Source: Quercus robur
Lineage: Eukaryota; Streptophyta; Magnoliopsida; Fagales; Fagaceae
NCBI RefSeq assembly: GCF_932294415.1
Contig: NC_065544.1
Location: 11,631,351 to 11,695,350, forward strand
DNA: 64,000 nt
Direction: 5' to 3'
Made by a program: the position numbers and the translations under genes. Position 1 is the stretch's first letter; each line of letters starts with the position of its first letter. The notes beneath the pieces are model-generated. The model had not been told where the DNA came from, searched no databases, and saw only the letters and a program-made list of their open reading frames with translations. Below, in pieces: positions 60,098 through 64,000 of the stretch.

Positions 60098-63000
60098 TCA
60101 CAAACTAGAGAGCTTTTTAGTCCTTTTAACAGCAGTCTTGGCAAGAGCATCACAAATCTCTCTTTTTCTTTTGGAGTTGCTCTTCTTGTCATCGTCATCG
60201 TTATCATTGTTGTTGCCACTGCCACTTATGCCTCCAGGATTCCTTGCTTTACCTTTTAGGGAATCTTTCACAAAAGCCTTCAACCTCCATAATGTATATT
60301 CACTCTGCATTGGGGGAAGAATAACCTATTTGAGCAACTGGAACAAGAAAAGATAACCCCAAACACAAAGAGCAGACAAATAAATAAATGATGACCTGAG
60401 CATCAATATCAAGGTCCACTTCTTGGGCAGTTGCTTGGAAGCTTGGGTTAGTCTCAGCAACTATCTCTAATGCCTTGCGGATATCTTCAGGACTCAAATA
60501 GGTAAGAGCTGTCACAAGACTTCTTTTCTCTTCTGAGGAAATTTTCCTAAAATTATGCACGTACAATCAGTGATTATTGCTGAAGGATGGCAAAAAAATG
60601 AAATAAAATTGCCAACTCAATTCGATCACCCATGCAAAGGTACGCAAATGCATACGCTGAACTGTCTAATGATACCCAAGATTTAAAAATATATATTTAT
60701 ATTTATGTTGAAAAACCCTCTTCACACATCTTCAAGTCAGTAAAGGACAGTTGAAAATAAACTCAAAATTTTGCCAGAGGTGCATGGTTCTGCATCAGGA
60801 ATTAAATTAGAGGATAATTAAAATTGATATCAACCGATATTTAAGAAAAAACCATCCTGATGGCACTGCCTCCATGCACCACCAACTCCCATCTGCTACA
60901 ACGCCAACTCAAATGCTTGCCCCGTATTGCATTCTTGACCTCAATTGCAAGGTTTCTTATGGTGTTTTAAGAATTTTACAAACGAAAAGAAAACCAAATT
61001 AGTGAAGACTAGACACTAAAATATATGGGCCACACATGATTATATGAACCAACATTTGTTTAACGTACTAAAGCAGAGAGGTGGATTCTTAAACACACCT
61101 GCACTTCTGAACCACCATTTCTCTGAGTTTCTTCAAATGCATATCAAACTCATATAGCTGAAAATAATTTCAATTAATTAGTTCAAATCATGTACCGTAT
61201 AATATCAAACCATTAGAGTGCAAATATATGTCAAATAAAACATACAAAAACTTTTAAAGTTTAAGAAGCTTGCTCTCAATTATATGTTGTACTTCATAAA
61301 GAGGCTCTGAAATTTCAACAAACCTCACTGCTTAAATCCCTAGCCATTTTGGCATAGGCAGCATCCTGAGCACGCTGCATATTTAATTTTGCCTCTACAT
61401 CCTCCTCTGTTCGTCTTCTTTCCTAAAATTATTTAGGTATGGAATATCTATTAAAAGAGAGACACTATAGAAGTCATAGAAAAGTGCGGGTTATTAGATT
61501 TACCATGTCCGACATAAAGGTACCATATTGGGATAGCAACTTACCTCTTCAGCAACTTTAGGCAAAAGTTGAAGCCATTTTTCCTCAAATTTTTCCAACA
61601 AAGTTTTGGCCATCACATGGACATCATCCTTTTCTTCATTGTATATCATTGCATTCTTAAACACCAACCTCACATCAGCATAAATCTCTCGCACATTCTT
61701 ATAGCCAGTACCATCCTTAGCATCCATTTTCTTTTCTATTGTACTAAAATCCATGGGTTTTTCAATAACCTAGAATGAAAAACCTAAAACATATTATTTG
61801 AAGGCAAAAGCTGAAAGAGAATGCAATACTAAGAATGGCTGAAGAATTGATGAAAGCCCATCATACCAGTAGAAAAGCCAGGACCAAGCCAAATTCAACA
61901 AGAAAAGAAGATGTTAAATTAAGAAGAACAACAATGACAAGCTTCTTTTATTATATTACTGCCATCATCATCATAAGATGCAAAATAAAAAGAACGACAA
62001 GAAGTTTCTTCTTTTCTTCTTTTATTTATTTTATTATTATTATCATGATCATCATCAAAAAATTTATACAAATTTAACCCATTTTTTTCATAAATTAATT
62101 TATGATAGTTAACAAGCAACTTACTTCTATAGATTAAGAAACAAACACCTGAAATCTTTTAAGGTACAAAATCATAGATATATGGAAAGAAGAAAATATA
62201 ACAGATATTTATACAAATCAATAACCATATAGAAATAACATCAGATAGTTCTGACAGATAGTGAAGCTTTACCTTATAATAGTCATGCAAACCAAGGCCT
62301 TCAACATCTACAGGTTCCAAAAAGGGCCAAGCCCATTTGTGCTGAGTAATCTGAAAAAGCAACAAGTAAAGCTAAATTATTACTAATTGAAGGCCTTGGT
62401 GCTGACTGTGTGGTAGGGAGGAGAAATTGTGCCATTTAGCTAGGGCTCATTGGCTATCCTATCCTAGAAATTTACACTAAGTATCTTAATGATTGACCTG
62501 AGTTTTTACATCAAAGATAAATGCAAAGGTTTGGAGCTTGCCTGACGTAATATTGTAGCAAATTGGCGCATAAGCTCTTGCATTCTCTTTGAAGCAGCTA
62601 CTTCCCTATGTGATGCATCTTGGCGCTGCTTCTTAACACCAGGAAAATGTTTCGCTCTTTCTTTGTCCTTCACAATTGAGCTATTACCGCTGGCCAAGTA
62701 GAACTGTTCAACCTCGCTCACTTGTTTCTCAAGCTGAAAGTACAACAAAGAAGTTATCAATTTATTTGCGAGTTCAAAATTTCTGAAAAGCAAATAATAA
62801 AAACCAACATGCCAATACATGCACAGCTGCATACAATGGAAACCTATACAAAGGTAGTTGGATAAATCATAGCCACAAAAATCATGAATATCCTTCGTAT
62901 CAATCAAATATTAGGACATAGATTCAAATCTCCCCTTACCCCTCCGGAGCCAAGATTTTAATTAGAAGAAACAAGCCAATTTTGAAAAATAAAAACCAAT

Positions 63001-63892
63001 AACTCTAGCAAAACAGAATTTATATTTTAATCAGAGAAGTATCACAGTGGAATAAGGCAGCAATGATGAAGCCTTCTCTACTGTAGCTATGACTGACTGG
63101 ATGAAGCAAATATGCAACAACCACCACCACCACCACCTCCTTTTGTTTACAACATTTTTACCACCACAATCAGCTTTCCAGACTCACTGGCCTCCCCTAA
63201 GCCTGCCTCACACTTTCAACCCTTTCCAGAAGTCACCTATCTATTACAGTTTACCCAATCCCCTGAACCATCAACAACCCAACTCTGCAGTCAGAAACCG
63301 AATAGCACTTAACCAACCGAAATCCCAACCTTCTGCTGCGCCCATTAGCAATGAACTGAAACCACCAATGCCACATCAACATGGGGTCACAGGAGACAAA
63401 AGGCGATCCTTCAGTGTGGGTGCGAAAACAATTACCCTGGTTTTTTATGGGGGCTGCTGACTGCAAGATCGATTTGCATAGGCCAAAAAAGATTTACTTT
63501 GGTTCCATAATTGCTGCCTTAGGTGCTGATGTTCAATATACAACTAGTCACCCTTTTGGAACTACGTAAACTATTACTAATCAAACCATAGACCCGGGCA
63601 CAAGCCTATTCCACCTCATTTTCAATTAAGCAAAGAGTAGCTGCCCAATTAATCTCTTGAACATTTAATGAAAGAAAACCAAAAGAAAAAGAAAAGCTGA
63701 TAAGTATATAATAACAAACAGATATGATTACAAATTTGAAACCTTTTAAACATAGTTCACAATAAAAAGTTCCTATTTTTGTTGAAAAAAAAAACTCACC
63801 TTATCAACCTTTGTGAATATTTCATCAACTTGATTGCTGAAATACTCAACTTCTGCTGCATTCTCTGGGTTTGCTGCATTCATCGGATCCAT
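60098..63892 (-). CDS. GTE1: GTE1/GTE6-like bromodomain-NET protein, 8 exons seen
   Basis: Plant GTE proteins read acetylated histones and regulate transcription; GTE1/IMB1 promotes seed germination and GTE6 leaf form in Arabidopsis. Exons (minus): 63800-63892, 62542-62733, 62273-62350, 61545-61769, 61324-61422, 61099-61157, 60396-60546, 60098-60304. Together they give 1104 nt, 367 aa and a TGA. Domains: an N-terminal coiled segment (VEYFSNQVDEIF, then EKQVSEVEQFYL), and a bromodomain about 98-190 (WPFLEPVDVEGLGLHDYY, KPMDFSTIEKKM, NAMIYNEE with the acetyl-lysine-binding Asn). A charged helix follows, then a NET domain about 250-320 (EEKRSLVTALTYLSPEDIRK, then TLWRLKAFVKD), and a basic KRKRE/KRTKK tail for nuclear import. 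Length equals Arabidopsis GTE6 (369). All introns are GT-AG except the second, which appears GC-AG. The 63892 ATG directly follows an AG acceptor, so an upstream exon (UTR or coding) probably lies past the window edge. Confidence 0.93.
62351..62541 (-). other. Apparent GC-AG intron of the bromodomain gene
   Basis: Protein conservation requires the join LRQ|ITQHKWAWP. The sequence at the exon end is CGTCAG|GCAAGC and at the next exon TTTTTCAG|ATTACT. No GT lies at a usable position in the right frame. CAG|GCAAG matches the consensus of the minor GC-AG class, which needs strong pairing to U1. Confidence 0.8.
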
Positions 63893-64000
63893 CTGATAAG
63901 GAAAAAACAGGAATTTATCAAACAATGAAAACCCATATGACCAGTGATAAAAAAATACAGGGAAAAAGCAATCAAAATAAAATACCCAGATAGCAAAAAC

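Noticed and set aside
61835..62119. Plus- and minus-strand ORFs between bromodomain exons
   Set aside because: Low-complexity intron sequence; no conserved features.
63089..63569. ORFs of 62-123 codons in the first bromodomain-gene intron
   Set aside because: They lie between exons 63800 and 62733 of a well supported gene, mostly on the opposite strand, and are low-complexity (His, Pro, Asn).

Overview
This is a window of nuclear DNA from a dicot plant, most likely a woody one. The evidence is split genes with GT-AG introns, AT-rich intergenic DNA, microsatellites, and dense non-autonomous transposons, SINEs, LINE fragments and LTR elements. The repeat style resembles Fagaceae/Fagales trees, but that is an impression, not proof. 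No tRNA, rRNA, CRISPR array or bacterial-type operon was seen.

Three conserved genes could be spliced by hand from sequence. (1) 26044-28933, minus: TAF11, the histone-fold TFIID subunit, 4 exons, 255 aa. (2) 41465-46629, plus: a BAM3-type CLE-peptide receptor kinase (LRR-RLK subfamily XI), 2 exons, 987 aa, with a 2.2-kb intron in the kinase domain that carries a LINE fragment. (3) 60098-63892, minus: a GTE1/GTE6-like bromodomain-NET chromatin reader, 8 exons seen (367 aa), with its 5' end probably beyond the window and one apparent GC-AG intron. A fourth, less certain gene at 49918-50337 (minus) encodes a small secreted protein with eight cysteines. Its truncated copy lies in a 3.4-kb tandem duplication.

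Layout. 1-760: LINE endonuclease relic. 760-6700: intergenic, with a 1.7-kb TIR element holding a nested element, and a MITE. 6735-7317: SINE with a 16-bp target-site duplication (TSD), then a foldback element with a 9-bp TSD. 7378-11485: complete but coding-free LTR retrotransposon (TSD TAATC) with ten 79-bp tandem repeats. 12282-14118: probable long LTR. 14157-20690: several DNA elements, one with a degenerate Myb-like ORF. 21002-21894: a small TIR element carrying a captured piece of an eIF4A-III gene. 23462-23933: two abutting hAT MITEs. 26-29 kb: TAF11, with a hAT element just upstream. 30-41 kb: mostly intergenic, with an RTE-type LINE relic and SINE-like repeats. 41.5-46.6 kb: BAM3. 47.8-49.5 kb: MITE and a copia 3' end. 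50.1-56.7 kb: tandem duplication. 57-59.6 kb: retroelement-like debris. 60-64 kb: bromodomain gene.

The three conserved genes do not form a pathway: two act in transcription or chromatin and one in peptide signalling at the plasma membrane. Most of the window's history is transposition, including gene-fragment capture and a recent duplication. Exon junctions were inferred from splice-site consensus and family conservation; no transcript data or searches were available.
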